NCBI GenBank assembly: GCA_039105265.1
Contig: JAPFFF010000011.1
Location: forward strand, 5,270,001 to 5,334,000
DNA: 64,000 bases
Direction of reading: 5' to 3'
Source: Tritrichomonas musculus
Taxonomy: Eukaryota; Parabasalia; Tritrichomonadida; Tritrichomonadidae
Under the pieces are notes generated by a model that was not told where the DNA came from, made no database searches, and saw only the letters and a list, made by a program, of their open reading frames with translations. Of this stretch, positions 18,969 through 28,011 are shown one piece after another. Within the stretch, counting starts at the first letter, position 1, and every line of letters starts with the position of its first letter. Made by a program: the position numbers and the translations under genes.

Positions 18969-19040
18969 ATATTTAAAATAGAATCGTCGATTTCAGATGG
19001 AGATAGAACTTTTTTATTTTTGGTTTGTCTTCTTTTAGGT

Positions 19041-19072
19041 TCAGCTCGGTCCTCTGTCCCTCGCAGATTCTC
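19041..19072 (-). repeat. 32-bp GC-rich repeat, second copy
   Basis: Exact inverted match to 16599-16630, lying in the stretch (18969-19137) between the convergent 920-aa and 438-aa genes. Confidence 0.85.
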
Positions 19073-19137
19073 ATCTTTTACAATTCTCATACTTGCAGTA
19101 TATGTTTTATTTAAATTTGGTTGGGAAAATTTGTGGC

Positions 19138-20454
19138 CTAGGTGGGCTGTTTTGTTTTGTTGCTTTGTTGGCCTGAGTTTGGTTGTTGTTGTTGGGGTTT
19201 CGGTGCTGGTGCTGGTTTATCATCATCCATAACAAGATAGCCATATTGAATTTCCACAGGCTCACTATCACTATCACTATCACTAGGATAAACTTTCTTT
19301 TCTTCAGCTCGGTCCTCTGTCCCTCGCAGATTCTCGTTATGTGCTCTTCTTATTCTATCTCTAACAAGCTTTGTAGATTTTGGTATAATTTCTTTTTTCT
19401 TACCTCCCACTGTCTTTTTTGGTAGGGGCCTCGCGAAGGCTCGGCCTGAGCTTGGGGGTTTTGGGGGTTTTGGTACTTGAGTCGAACGTGCGTGATATAG
19501 AGGTAATGCTAGCCTCTGTTGATAAGGATGATTGTCAAATATTAAAGATTCATTTGGATCAATATCAAGTTCTGTTTTTTCTGTTGGAAAGTCATGTAAA
19601 TTTGTATTTACATTAGCATTCTGTCTCTTATATATTATAGCTTTGTACCTACCCTCACCAACAAGATCATAAGGTTTGTTGTATATTATTTTTCCAGTTT
19701 GAATATCGAGCTTAGGAGCTTCATTGATTTTTCTTATTTCTTCTTGTCTCTTTTTATGATATTCAGCTTCTTTTTTCTTTTTCTTTTGTTCAGCCTTTTT
19801 CATTTGTTTTTCTTGTTCTTCTTTCTCTAATCTTCGTTTTTCTTTAAGTTCTGCTCTCTCTTGTGGAGATAAACAAGGAAATGTTGGAGGTTCTTGTGTA
19901 CGAGCTCTATTATCCTGGTAACAGCAAAAATTATACCAGTGTTTTTGAGAATAATTTTTTGGTAAGATTTCTGGGTGAATTTGATCAACTTTTTGTGAAA
20001 GTTGGCTTACATACTTTTCTTTAATTTCATCATCACAATCAGGATCAAGTTTGAAAGGGTATATGAACTCACTTGACTCTGTTAATTTACTTACAACTTT
20101 TATTTCTGCAAACTTTGGTTTGAAAGAATCAAGATTAAAAGCATATAATAATCTTGATTTACTATAATCTATATCTCTATCTTTCATTAGAACAACAACC
20201 TCCCTTCCACAAATAAAACGTATAACAAGAATTATTGTTGGAAAATAGTCTTCTTCAAGTTTGATATAGTAGCATGGATATGTGTCTATTACAGCTTGTC
20301 CTTTGCTCAAGCACATTTTTGGTAATTCATATTTTATTGGAAAGGCGTATATCACATATCCTTTTGTACTAACAGCGAGTGTAGAATAATTTACATCATC
20401 ACATACTATTTCTTTTCCTGGTCTGACAGACATTTCTAATAAATAAGAAGACAA
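19138..20454 (-). CDS. 438-aa protein with charged coiled middle and low-complexity tail
   Basis: The N-terminal 190 residues look globular (beta-rich). Residues about 195-245 are a highly charged Lys/Glu coiled coil (EERAELKEKRRLEKEEQ type). The tail is Pro/Lys/Ser-rich and includes ENLRGTEDRAE from the 32-bp repeat and the block IQYGYLVMDDD, which resembles IKYGWIAFSDD in the 333-aa protein of element B. It overlaps the penton-like gene start region by 19 bases. The slot is the same as that of the 371-aa and 333-aa proteins. Function unknown. Compared with II-2 the tail region has been reshuffled. Confidence 0.72.
   Translation of the reverse strand: MSSYLLEMSVRPGKEIVCDDVNYSTLAVSTKGYVIYAFPIKYELPKMCLSKGQAVIDTYPCYYIKLEEDYFPTIILVIRFICGREVVVLMKDRDIDYSKSRLLYAFNLDSFKPKFAEIKVVSKLTESSEFIYPFKLDPDCDDEIKEKYVSQLSQKVDQIHPEILPKNYSQKHWYNFCCYQDNRARTQEPPTFPCLSPQERAELKEKRRLEKEEQEKQMKKAEQKKKKKEAEYHKKRQEEIRKINEAPKLDIQTGKIIYNKPYDLVGEGRYKAIIYKRQNANVNTNLHDFPTEKTELDIDPNESLIFDNHPYQQRLALPLYHARSTQVPKPPKPPSSGRAFARPLPKKTVGGKKKEIIPKSTKLVRDRIRRAHNENLRGTEDRAEEKKVYPSDSDSDSEPVEIQYGYLVMDDDKPAPAPKPQQQQPNSGQQSNKTKQPT
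19304..19335 (-). repeat. 32-bp GC-rich repeat, third copy
   Basis: Exact inverted match to 16599-16630, inside the 438-aa gene. Confidence 0.85.
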
Positions 20455-20765
20455 CTTAGTATGAATGCAGAAGGTACAATATCATTTCCGTAAAGATCTG
20501 TGAACCAGATTTTGTAATTTCGTTCATGTCCAAGAAACAAATATTTTCTATATTTGGTTTGTCTTCTGTTGGCCAACATTATAAAATTATCACAGTAACC
20601 ATATTGCTGAACTATATTACTGTGCACCATCAAATCTCCAACAAGAGTATCTTTCACAATTGCACCTACATACTGAACTACGATATACCTTTTGTTTCTG
20701 CTGCTTACAAATTCTAGAGGAAGCTGAAAATCTTTATCTTGTGTATGGAAATATTGTTTTGGCAT
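20436..20765 (-). CDS. Conserved 109-aa protein, possible penton/minor capsid
   Basis: Family II version of the 116-aa protein at 860-1210. It keeps SSRNKRYIVVQYVGA, GDLMVHSNIV, FIMLANRRQTKYRKY, WFTDLYGN and the end SCLLIY. It sits 3 bases after the integrase stop, so the two are tightly linked. The jelly-roll/penton idea rests on pattern similarity only. Confidence 0.6.
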   Translation of the reverse strand: MPKQYFHTQDKDFQLPLEFVSSRNKRYIVVQYVGAIVKDTLVGDLMVHSNIVQQYGYCDNFIMLANRRQTKYRKYLFLGHERNYKIWFTDLYGNDIVPSAFILSCLLIY

Positions 20766-20768
20766 TTA

Positions 20769-21905
20769 TTACAAACCAAAGTACAATTTATAATCTGTAC
20801 CAAGTTTATCATAGTTATCAGCAACTTTTTTGGTATATGCAATAGGAACTTGTGCTATTTTATTATTTTGAAGTTTACAAATGACATTACCATTAGAGTA
20901 TGCTAAGAAAGTTGCAATTTCATTAAAGACTCTTCTACGTTTATCAAATTTCTTTTCAGTCTTGCCATAATCAACATGAACAAGAATTATATTTCCTTTC
21001 TTGTATGTTAGTAGACCTTTGTGCTTCTGTTTCTGCTGTATTTCCTGTAATTTACTTCTCATCATTCTTATATATCTCCATTCAAGGTCAGTATTATTTT
21101 GCATTTGTGCAGGTGTATAGTAAATATATTTTCCTGGTAACTTTACTTCTGTTTCATTTTCGTCAGTATAATTGTAGTTTCTTAGTCTTAAGGATCTATG
21201 AGGAGTATTATTATAGTAGAGTACCATTTGCTGCATAAAATTGTTGTTTGCTATTTTTGTGTCGTTTGCACCAAAAGAATTTCGTAAAGTTCGTATTACA
21301 GAGTCTACAGTCTTATGGGCGAGAGCAAATGGAGAAGAATTTACTACAAATTTTATTCTGTATACTGACCAAGATTTAATAGAATTTACATCAAATTCGT
21401 CATTGTATGTTGGCAATATTTTCTTTAGTATTCCTGTGTTATGATTGTTAATAATTTCCTCTAGTATTTTATCCTTACCTCTCAAGTTACTTTCACGAAC
21501 AATATTGTGAATTGCAGGAACAAATGAAACAGAATCATCTTCTAACCTAAGAGCAATAATATCATTCTTCACAGCAAGCAAACTTTTCTCTCCATCACAC
21601 TTGATAGTAACAATATTTACATCATATTTTACAATAATATTTACAATTTCCTCTGATAACGTTCCTGCTTTTCGATTTTCTATTGGCTCTACTATCAAGA
21701 ATCTTGTATTAACGTTAATCATGACAAGGTAAATAGTGTTCTTCACAAACATTAAATCTACTTCCCAGCAACCAGGTTCGTTACTAAAATTAGGTTTCAT
21801 ATACTGGGCGCAGGATTTAAGTCTATAATCTTGTACATATGGTTCTTTGGGGATGTTGTGAAATTCAAAATACTTGTACTTACTACTAAATGGGTATTTT
21901 AACAT
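20769..21905 (-). CDS. Retroviral-type (DDE) Polinton integrase, 378 aa
   Basis: The ATG at 21905 (MLKYPFSSKYKYFEF) is chosen because it aligns with the YPFKSKYKY region of the element B integrase. Core motifs: WEVDLMF (about residue 52), IKCDGEKSL (about 104) and the helix VDSVIRTLRNSFG (about 210). The basic C-terminal domain after KTEKKFDKRRRVFNE is likely SH3-like. It would catalyse integration of the element ends. It is essentially identical to 52015-53151. Confidence 0.94.
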   Translation of the reverse strand: MLKYPFSSKYKYFEFHNIPKEPYVQDYRLKSCAQYMKPNFSNEPGCWEVDLMFVKNTIYLVMINVNTRFLIVEPIENRKAGTLSEEIVNIIVKYDVNIVTIKCDGEKSLLAVKNDIIALRLEDDSVSFVPAIHNIVRESNLRGKDKILEEIINNHNTGILKKILPTYNDEFDVNSIKSWSVYRIKFVVNSSPFALAHKTVDSVIRTLRNSFGANDTKIANNNFMQQMVLYYNNTPHRSLRLRNYNYTDENETEVKLPGKYIYYTPAQMQNNTDLEWRYIRMMRSKLQEIQQKQKHKGLLTYKKGNIILVHVDYGKTEKKFDKRRRVFNEIATFLAYSNGNVICKLQNNKIAQVPIAYTKKVADNYDKLGTDYKLYFGL

Positions 21906-22039
21906 GAGAGTTTTTAATGAAAACAATATTGTGAGTTAAGGTTGAGGGGGGAAAACAAAAATAATCTAGGTCACCGGAGGGAAAACAAAAATAAGGAAAA
22001 ATTTTTTTGATTCGAGTCGGAGAATTCTCCGAGTCGAGA

Positions 22040-22622
22040 TTTCACATAATTTAGTCTAGATCATACATTTTCTTGAACTTGGAAAAGCATATTTTAACTT
22101 TCTTATGCTTCTGTGATCATAATTACAAATTGTAATTATCTTTACCTTCATTGATATGTAATTTACGGTAATTAATACCGTTGTAAAAGTAGAAATTGTT
22201 TTCATAGTAGTAATAGTCTTCAAATGTATGTTCATTATAGTCTGTAACCTTAAGAGAATCATCAGGAATATCATTATAAATATATATATTATATTTTAGT
22301 AGATGTTCTATTCATACTATTTTCGCTTTTTGTGCACCATCTAAGATTTTCAAGATGATAATCAGCACGATCATGATTAATATGATCAATATCTGTTTTG
22401 TGTTCAGGATCATCATTTGGTATAAATTGTATAGCTATAAGTCTGTGCTTTTAGATATTTCTTTAAACCAAGACGAAGTTGCTGATATCCATTATTAGAA
22501 ATAGTCTCCTTTACTTCATAATGATTATCTTTGCGTCTTATCGTGAAAGGAAATGTTGATAGAATTTCATAATCATCATGATCTGAAAAGAGGAACAAAT
22601 TCTGCAATATTTTCAGTTTCCA
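22040..22622 (-). pseudogene. Decayed NUMOD4/HNH nuclease gene carried by II-1
   Basis: Pieces on the minus strand resemble the HNH genes at 6720-7358 and 37572-38297 (for example DYEILSTFPFTI). It is broken, with several breaks. TATTTTTG stands upstream on the minus strand near 22640. In II-2 this interval holds a KilA-N gene instead. A palindromic GC-rich segment (22013-22036) lies just downstream. Confidence 0.7.
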
Positions 22623-22710
22623 TAATTTGTGTAAATCAAAAATAAAATATAATGTGATTTTAGAAAATTATTATTTTTGAGAGTAGAAATTCCTACGGTC
22701 GAAATTCTAC

Positions 22711-24654
22711 TTACTCAACTTGTGAATTTGGTGGGGATTCGTCGTCAATGTAGACAAGTCCGTCGAGATTCATAAGGAAATAGGTGTCTCTTGTCAACCA
22801 AAGTTGAACGGGGCACGGATGAACGATATTACCAGAAGGTTCAATAACATTGTAGTAAGTATCATTCATTCCTGAAAAAATTGGCTGTCCCTGTATTTGA
22901 ATTTGACAATTTCCTAATCCAGAGTCAACAGCGTCAAAACAATAACCTGCACTACTTCTTTCAGCTTGAATGTTGAAAACAAAACTACTAGCATCACTGA
23001 GAGTATTTTTATAACGAGTACCATCAGCAGAGTTCTTTGGCATAGTCATACTATCTTCAAATTCTTTTGTACACTGTAGTGTAATAGCGTCTAAGTCTCC
23101 TGCTGTAAGTTGATTTTCAAAGAACCTTGCACCTATAGTAGAAACATTTTCATCAGGAAAATTCTTACCACCAATATTCAAATAGCAATTTGAATAAACA
23201 GGATTTTCAAAAACTGTAAGATCATTATGATGTTTAGGAAACATGATAGAAAGTGTAGTAACATTTATAAGAGGAATATTGAGAGTAGACTTAATTCCAT
23301 TTGCTGCTGGCGCTATTGGAAAAGAATGATAATCTACTTTCTGCGATGGAATTATGATTCCCTTTGACAATATTTCTTCTATACCATGCCTAGTAGACTC
23401 ACATACGCCAAATCCCTGCATGTTAGACTTACATAAGGTAATTGTCATTCTGTTTACAGTGAGGGTAGCAGACTGTGATATATAATGTGAACTTAATAAT
23501 TTATTAGCTTCAGTTTTAGATACAAAATTAATAGAAACGTTACCAGCTGGGTGTTTCGATGAAGGTATACTACCATGCTGTTTAATATAATGAGCTTTAC
23601 ATATTTCTTTATTATCTTCTGTCTTAGTTATTCCTAACTCTGTAAATTCTTCATCAGTATAGCTGAATAAAAATGTGAAAGTTTCAAGAAGATCATCTAC
23701 CGGAATATTTGTTGAAGCTGGCGTGTATTTGTCTCTTAATTCATATTTTAATTGATATTTGGTTTTTTCAGGTTCAGGTTCAGGATCAGGTTTCTGGCCA
23801 GGACCTGGAATCACAGCTTCATTTCCAATTTGTGTAAATTGATGTTTGAGATGACCATGAACCGTAATTTGTTTAAGTTTATCAAGTTCCTCGGTACTTA
23901 CACTTTCATTATCTTCGAGAAAAGCTTTTGTTTCGGCAACAGTGTAAGGATCTATAGCAGCCCAAACTAAACCTGCAGGAGTAACTTGGAATCTTATGGA
24001 AAGATCTCCTATGATACCATTTGGAAATAAATCAAAAGCCTGAAGTGCAAGAAGATCATCAAAAGGAACATTAAGATCGAAATCAACAGAAGTTTTACCA
24101 TTTTCTTTGAAATTGTTGAGATTGACATATGTTCCTGCTACTGTTTGTGAGTATGAAGCTACATTTTCCCATAGGCTGTGAACAAATCTTCTTCGCTTCT
24201 TTTCTGTTTCTGGCTTAACTGCAGAGTATAAAAAACCTTCTCGCACACACTCATTTTGCTGATATCCGACATTGACATTATTATGTAAAATTTCAAGTCT
24301 ATCAAAAATCTGATTTGAAGATTTGAGTCCTACAAATAATTTATAAAAGTTGTTTGGATCATCTATCTGCTGGAGTTTGCTGAGATCAGTATTGAGCTGC
24401 AAATCAAGTTTGACATGAAAAGTTAAAAAACCTTTGTCAACATCACTTATAAAATGATCTGGGTGAGTAAGAGAAATTTGAGAATATTGTCCTTGGTGAA
24501 AGGGTGCAGGTTGATCGTGACAGTCAACAGTCCTAAAGGAAAAAGATCTAGTACCATCATTTTTATTAATCATAGATCTCATTTGTTCAAAAGTCTGAAG
24601 TACGTTTCCAGCTTCTATTTTATAATTGTGAGCTCGCTCGTTTCTGTATAACAT
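22711..24654 (-). CDS. Polinton major capsid protein (double jelly-roll), 647 aa
   Basis: It builds the icosahedral shell. The N-terminus is MLYRNERAHNYKIEAG. The first jelly-roll runs through residues about 20-275, with FRTVDCHDQPAPF, HPDHFISDVDKGFLTFHVKL, VNVGYQQNECVREGFLYS, and the block FDLNVPFDDLLALQAFDLFP with GIIGDLSIRF. LVWAAIDP closes it. A short Pro/Glu linker (about 290-305) and a variable insert (about 310-395) follow. The second jelly-roll begins at MTITLCKSNMQGFGVCE and contains NVTTLSIMFPKHHNDL, LNIGGKNFPDENV, ARFFENQLTAGDLDAITLQC and the final QGQPIFSGMNDTYYN. Homologs are at 61173-63275, 28486-29460 and 54036-55978. It is divergent from the pVI-like gene. Confidence 0.94.
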   Translation of the reverse strand: MLYRNERAHNYKIEAGNVLQTFEQMRSMINKNDGTRSFSFRTVDCHDQPAPFHQGQYSQISLTHPDHFISDVDKGFLTFHVKLDLQLNTDLSKLQQIDDPNNFYKLFVGLKSSNQIFDRLEILHNNVNVGYQQNECVREGFLYSAVKPETEKKRRRFVHSLWENVASYSQTVAGTYVNLNNFKENGKTSVDFDLNVPFDDLLALQAFDLFPNGIIGDLSIRFQVTPAGLVWAAIDPYTVAETKAFLEDNESVSTEELDKLKQITVHGHLKHQFTQIGNEAVIPGPGQKPDPEPEPEKTKYQLKYELRDKYTPASTNIPVDDLLETFTFLFSYTDEEFTELGITKTEDNKEICKAHYIKQHGSIPSSKHPAGNVSINFVSKTEANKLLSSHYISQSATLTVNRMTITLCKSNMQGFGVCESTRHGIEEILSKGIIIPSQKVDYHSFPIAPAANGIKSTLNIPLINVTTLSIMFPKHHNDLTVFENPVYSNCYLNIGGKNFPDENVSTIGARFFENQLTAGDLDAITLQCTKEFEDSMTMPKNSADGTRYKNTLSDASSFVFNIQAERSSAGYCFDAVDSGLGNCQIQIQGQPIFSGMNDTYYNVIEPSGNIVHPCPVQLWLTRDTYFLMNLDGLVYIDDESPPNSQVE

Positions 24655-24698
24655 TTGATAGCGAACAAAACTAGATATTTACTGAAAAAGAAATCAAA

Positions 24699-24953
24699 AT
24701 GGCAGCTGGGATTTGGAAGAAACTTAAAAATGCTGTGAAGAATGTTGGAGGAAAAATAAAAGATCTAGCAACAAAGGCTATTAAATCTATACCTAAAGTC
24801 ATAGACACAGGAAAGAAGATTTTTGATAAAGTTAAGCCCGCTTTAGAGTTCATACCTGGAGTAAATGGAATTGTAGATACTATTGACAAAGGTCTGAATT
24901 ATGCTGACAAATTTGGAAAGATTGGAAAGTCTATCATAGATGAAGTTAAATAA
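24699..24953 (+). CDS. pVI/pX-like minor capsid peptide, 84 aa
   Basis: The basic amphipathic N-terminal helix (GIWKKLKNAVKNVGGKIKDL) is followed by a short hydrophobic patch around FIPGVNGIVDTI and a C-terminal helix. Adenovirus pVI and comparable Polinton peptides lie inside the capsid and disrupt membranes on entry. The match is one of size, charge, amphipathicity and capsid-gene proximity. Homologs at 56023-56277 and 63323-63574. It starts 45 bases from the divergent capsid gene. The stop reads TAAA. Confidence 0.72.
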   Translation: MAAGIWKKLKNAVKNVGGKIKDLATKAIKSIPKVIDTGKKIFDKVKPALEFIPGVNGIVDTIDKGLNYADKFGKIGKSIIDEVK

Positions 24954-24974
24954 AAATAGATGTATATGTGTATA

Positions 24975-24982
24975 TATTTTTG
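24975..24982 (+). promoter_or_regulatory. TATTTTTG motif before the coiled-coil gene
   Basis: The octamer stands 11 bases before the ATG at 24994 and supports that start over an upstream ATG. Confidence 0.55.
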
Positions 24983-24993
24983 TGAGAAAACAA

Positions 24994-25392
24994 ATGTCGG
25001 TACAAATATTAAACGAAATTCGTGATGATGTAAAATTATTTCACTCTCTAGAAGAATTTGATTTGTATTATCAGAAGAATAAAGAAAAATTGGAAGGAAA
25101 GACAACTTGTATTTTGAATAAACTTTTCAAGATCGAGTTGCCTGATGGAAGTGTATATAGAATCACGAAGAAAAATTGTGGTTCAGGAAAAGGAAAGACT
25201 CTCACAGGAGAAATTTGTTTGAAGAAAATTCAACAGAAAGAAGATGAACAGCAGCAACTATGGGAAATTGCAATTGAGTCTGTAAAAGCTGATATTGCAA
25301 ACATGAAAACAAAGATAGAGGAAATCAAAAATACTGTAAATTCTGTTGTGAAAGTTGTGAATGATATTCTGCAACAAGAACAAAAATACTAG
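24994..25392 (+). CDS. 132-aa coiled-coil protein beside the pVI-like gene
   Basis: The ATG at 24994 (MSVQILNEIRDDVKLF) is chosen because it lies 11 bases after TATTTTTG and matches the start of the homolog at 63625. The N-terminal domain contains SLEEFDLYYQKNKEKLEGKTT and YRITKKNCG. The last 50 residues are a coiled coil (IANMKTKIEEIKNTVNSVVK). Present in families II and III directly after the pVI-like gene, so it is probably a virion component. Function unknown. Confidence 0.75.
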   Translation: MSVQILNEIRDDVKLFHSLEEFDLYYQKNKEKLEGKTTCILNKLFKIELPDGSVYRITKKNCGSGKGKTLTGEICLKKIQQKEDEQQQLWEIAIESVKADIANMKTKIEEIKNTVNSVVKVVNDILQQEQKY

Positions 25393-25640
25393 ATTTTGAG
25401 TTTAGAAATTGTTTTTGTAATTATGCTGTGGTTTAGAGAGAGCATATGAAAGTTTAAAGGTTGTGCTGTTTTTGGTGGAAGTTCATGATTTATACTACCT
25501 TTTTCTTCAAACTTCTTTACTGTTGGTGCGGAATTCTTTCTTGTTCTTTCTTTTTGTTGTTTTAGTCTCTGTCTGTCAAAATAATTTTGATGTTTGCTAT
25601 CGTGCAATGTTCTTCGTCTCTCAAAACAATTTTCACTCAT
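25389..25640 (-). CDS. 83-aa basic protein, possible core/DNA-binding
   Basis: An open frame fills an otherwise empty interval on the minus strand and starts 15 bases from the divergent 76-aa gene, like other divergent pairs here. It is rich in Lys, Arg, Gln and His (FDRQRLKQQKERTRKNS) without acidic clusters, suiting a DNA-binding core protein. The end overlaps the coiled-coil gene by 4 bases. Most of it is repeated in II-2 up to the junction at 56929. Coding is likely but rests on this single family. Confidence 0.5.
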   Translation of the reverse strand: MSENCFERRRTLHDSKHQNYFDRQRLKQQKERTRKNSAPTVKKFEEKGSINHELPPKTAQPLNFHMLSLNHSIITKTISKLKI

Positions 25641-25655
25641 TTATTTGTATTGAAA

Positions 25656-25886
25656 ATGGCAGATCTAAATGAGTATAAGCGTGAAATTCCTACTCTGAAA
25701 CAAATAAAGCGAAATTTGAAAGAAAGAGTATATGACACAAAACAGCATCTAAACAATATCAAGACAGGTATGCTTGGCAGTAACGGTCTTGCAATAAGAG
25801 AAAGTTTGATAGAAGATATAAATTCTCTCAAGGAAAAGGTAGCAAAGCTGGAATCAGAACTTAGAGACTTAACAAAAGGGGAGTAA
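25656..25886 (+). CDS. 76-aa coiled-coil protein
   Basis: The start is the ATG at 25656 (MADLNEYKREIPTLKQIKRN). An almost continuous helix ends LKEKVAKLESELRDLTKGE with clear heptads. It precedes the ARILSSEND gene, as the 81-aa gene does in element A. The stop reads TAAA. Function unknown. Confidence 0.65.
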   Translation: MADLNEYKREIPTLKQIKRNLKERVYDTKQHLNNIKTGMLGSNGLAIRESLIEDINSLKEKVAKLESELRDLTKGE

Positions 25887-25911
25887 AAATTGTTTTAACA
25901 AGAGTGAAATA

Positions 25912-26457
25912 ATGTCAAATATGCTACATAGGGCACGAATATTAAGTTCTGAAAATGATAGCAGCTGCAAACAAGAGCAAAATACAAATGTGAATATAAA
26001 AATTAAACCTCCATCATATCCTAATGTTCCTCCACCACAAAATTATCCTCAAGTAAGAAACATAAATTTTACTCAAACTGGGGAGAATGTTCAATCTCCA
26101 TCACAACCTCAAACAAATCTTCTTACAAACGAACTTGAGAATTTGGAAATGAAAAATAAATTTCTAGAAACACTGTTGAACATCTATGAACTTAATCCTC
26201 TTAGAATTAACAACTATCTTGTCTGTCATAGCAATTCTCTTATGGAACTTATAAAAATCTTAACAAGAGCTGACAAAGTTGAGCTTGTTATAGATGAAGA
26301 AGAAGGGTGTACAGGATGCTTATCTAACACAAAGTATATGAACATCCAGAGAATTCTTGTTACAAAAGATGATAAAACTCTGGATTTAAAAATATGTTTT
26401 AATGAAATTTATAGTCAACTTGTACGATATGGTATTTCTACTAAAATGTGTATCTAA
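25912..26457 (+). CDS. ARILSSEND-motif protein, 181 aa
   Basis: Family II version of the gene at 12756-13325. The N-terminus is MSNMLHRARILSSENDSSCK. A Pro-rich linker follows, then the conserved domain with FLETLLNIYELNPLRINNYL, VCHSNSLMELIKILTRADK and GCTGCLSNTKYM, ending STKMCI. The Cys-x-x-Cys is present in all three families and could bind metal with the conserved Cys-His of VCHSN. Not an enzyme by any motif I can see. The stop reads TAAA. Confidence 0.8.
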   Translation: MSNMLHRARILSSENDSSCKQEQNTNVNIKIKPPSYPNVPPPQNYPQVRNINFTQTGENVQSPSQPQTNLLTNELENLEMKNKFLETLLNIYELNPLRINNYLVCHSNSLMELIKILTRADKVELVIDEEEGCTGCLSNTKYMNIQRILVTKDDKTLDLKICFNEIYSQLVRYGISTKMCI

Positions 26458-26500
26458 AAGCTGCATTTAGCTCGGATTTTATCCTCGCATTTTATATTTA

Positions 26501-26508
26501 TATTTTTG
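26501..26508 (+). promoter_or_regulatory. TATTTTTG motif before the 39-aa membrane gene
   Basis: The octamer stands 9 bases before the ATG at 26518, which supports expression of this short gene. Confidence 0.55.
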
Positions 26509-26517
26509 TTGTCCAAA

Positions 26518-26637
26518 ATGATATCAGAATTGTTGTTGTTTGTTGTTGTTGTGGAGCTCGGTATAATAATTTATGGTCTAACCGAAGATAAAACTCCAGA
26601 ACTTACAGAAGAGATGAGAGCAAAACTGTACTCATAA
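26518..26637 (+). CDS. 39-aa conserved membrane protein
   Basis: Family II counterpart of 13336-13467. Residues 4-20 form one strongly hydrophobic span (ELLLFVVVVELGIIIYG), and the tail is KTPELTEEMRAKLYS. It has its own TATTTTTG motif and lies 31 bases before the ATPase. Function unknown. Confidence 0.8.
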   Translation: MISELLLFVVVVELGIIIYGLTEDKTPELTEEMRAKLYS

Positions 26638-26668
26638 CCTTTATCATAATCTAAATGATAAAAAAAGG

Positions 26669-27568
26669 ATGATTCCAACGAGATTCAATTATAAAGAAAT
26701 ATACTTTTCTAACTCTGATGAAGATAAGATTGATATAGATGATGAAAATGAAAATGAAACTGAAACTGAAACTGAAACTGAATTTGATATCGATGCTGAA
26801 ATGACAAGAGCATATAGGAAAAATGAAGGTAAAATTCTTGCAGAGAGTATTAGACCAATAGCAGAAGGAATTTTTGCATACTACAATTCTCTAAATATTT
26901 TGGTAGGAAACCAGGGTCGCGGAAAGACTCATATAATGCTGAGAGACATAATTCAGATTTCGAGACTGCCAAACTCCAATTTTCATCTTATAGTTTATAT
27001 CAGCAAGAATGGTAGTATCAATGATAGTACTTTTGAAGCACAACAAGATTTAATAAAATTACCTGTGCATGTTGTTTCAGATGCAAATGCTGAAAAATAT
27101 CTAAAGGAACTTGATCTTTGGAAAGAACTATATGACAAATATAGTTCAACTCCAAAAATAACAATTGACAATAATAAACTTCAGCAGATGTTTGAATTCT
27201 TGCATATCAAAAAACTCGGTAAACCAAATTCTCCTTTAAATACTATTATCTTGTGTGAAGATTTTGTGAAAAGTAAACTTATAAAATCATCTTACTTTAC
27301 AAACTACATTACACAACTTCGTCATAAACATTCTCTAGTTTACATAAATGTACAATTTTTCAAATCAATACCCACAGATTTCAAGACAAATTGTACAACA
27401 TTCTTTATCTTCTCAGGATTCTCAAGACAAAAAATAAACTATGTTTATCAACAAGTATCATTACCAATAGAGTTTGAAGATTTGTGGTTTCGGTACAAAA
27501 TGATGAAGAACCATGATTTTGTTTTGGTAAATGTCCGTGAAAATGATATCAGATTTATTATAGTATAA
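26669..27568 (+). CDS. A32-like/FtsK-HerA packaging ATPase, 299 aa
   Basis: Walker A GNQGRGKT is near residue 80 and Walker B NTIILCED near 192. The sensor-region block ITQLRHKHSLVYINVQFF and TFFIFSGFSRQKINYVYQQV is conserved. The acidic N-terminus includes a short Glu-Thr repeat encoded by GAAACT units (about 26757-26781). It would drive DNA packaging. The last bases overlap the convergent 149-aa gene by 11 bases. It looks whole. Confidence 0.93.
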   Translation: MIPTRFNYKEIYFSNSDEDKIDIDDENENETETETETEFDIDAEMTRAYRKNEGKILAESIRPIAEGIFAYYNSLNILVGNQGRGKTHIMLRDIIQISRLPNSNFHLIVYISKNGSINDSTFEAQQDLIKLPVHVVSDANAEKYLKELDLWKELYDKYSSTPKITIDNNKLQQMFEFLHIKKLGKPNSPLNTIILCEDFVKSKLIKSSYFTNYITQLRHKHSLVYINVQFFKSIPTDFKTNCTTFFIFSGFSRQKINYVYQQVSLPIEFEDLWFRYKMMKNHDFVLVNVRENDIRFIIV

Positions 27569-28007
27569 GTTCCTGGTGGTGACCTACAAATATTTCAGGT
27601 TCAGCTAAGTTATATTTTTGTCTAAGTTCTTTGATTTTGGATTTCGTAAACATACTTGTTCTCTCTAAACTATAATGATAAAAGTCATTTCCTTTATATT
27701 CTTGTGGTTCTGTATTACCATTTATGAAAAATTCTTGTGCTTTCATTGTTAGTCTCCTTCGCAAATTTGTTGTTATTGTTATGTTTTCTAATCCCAGTTC
27801 TGTGATCTTATCAGGATAGAACTTCAGAGTTTCATTATTTGTGTTCTTCAGACTTATGTATAAAACTTTTGCACGAAAATTATTCATGTTCATCATCAAG
27901 GGGAACTTTTCACAGAGTATAGAGAAATCACAATTACGAAACTTTTCTGGCTCTGGTAACATAGAAATAAGGTTGTTTACATACTCATATACTTTTGGTG
28001 CTCGCAT
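27558..28007 (-). CDS. 149-aa conserved protein convergent to the ATPase
   Basis: The ATG at 28007 (MRAPKVYEYVNNLISMLPE) is chosen because upstream codons lie inside the terminal repeat and because it aligns with homologs at 14425-14883 and 58886-59365. Conserved: CDFSILCEKFP, the RRRL block, EFFINGNTEPQEYKG, FYHYSLERT and PEIFVG. It is the terminal gene of family II, starting 4 bases inside the edge of the 474-bp repeat, so its promoter must lie within the repeat. Function unknown. Confidence 0.8.
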   Translation of the reverse strand: MRAPKVYEYVNNLISMLPEPEKFRNCDFSILCEKFPLMMNMNNFRAKVLYISLKNTNNETLKFYPDKITELGLENITITTNLRRRLTMKAQEFFINGNTEPQEYKGNDFYHYSLERTSMFTKSKIKELRQKYNLAEPEIFVGHHQELIL

Positions 28008-28011
28008 GTTT

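Larger units (their letters stand above)
15401..25604. repeat. About 10.2-kb direct repeat, copy 1 (pairs with 46625-56929)
   Basis: Same orientation, starting offset 31224 bases, with very few substitutions (three residue differences over about 920 in the largest gene). The main differences are the cargo between integrase and capsid (decayed HNH here, KilA-N there) and short GC-rich inserts. The edges coincide with the ends of element A on the left here and of the unit at 56930 on the right there, so they are set by later insertions. Confidence 0.93.

Noticed and set aside
19020-19232. Plus-strand frame over the end of the 438-aa gene
   Set aside because: It is the shadow of the GC-rich repeats and the coding strand below; no conserved counterpart.
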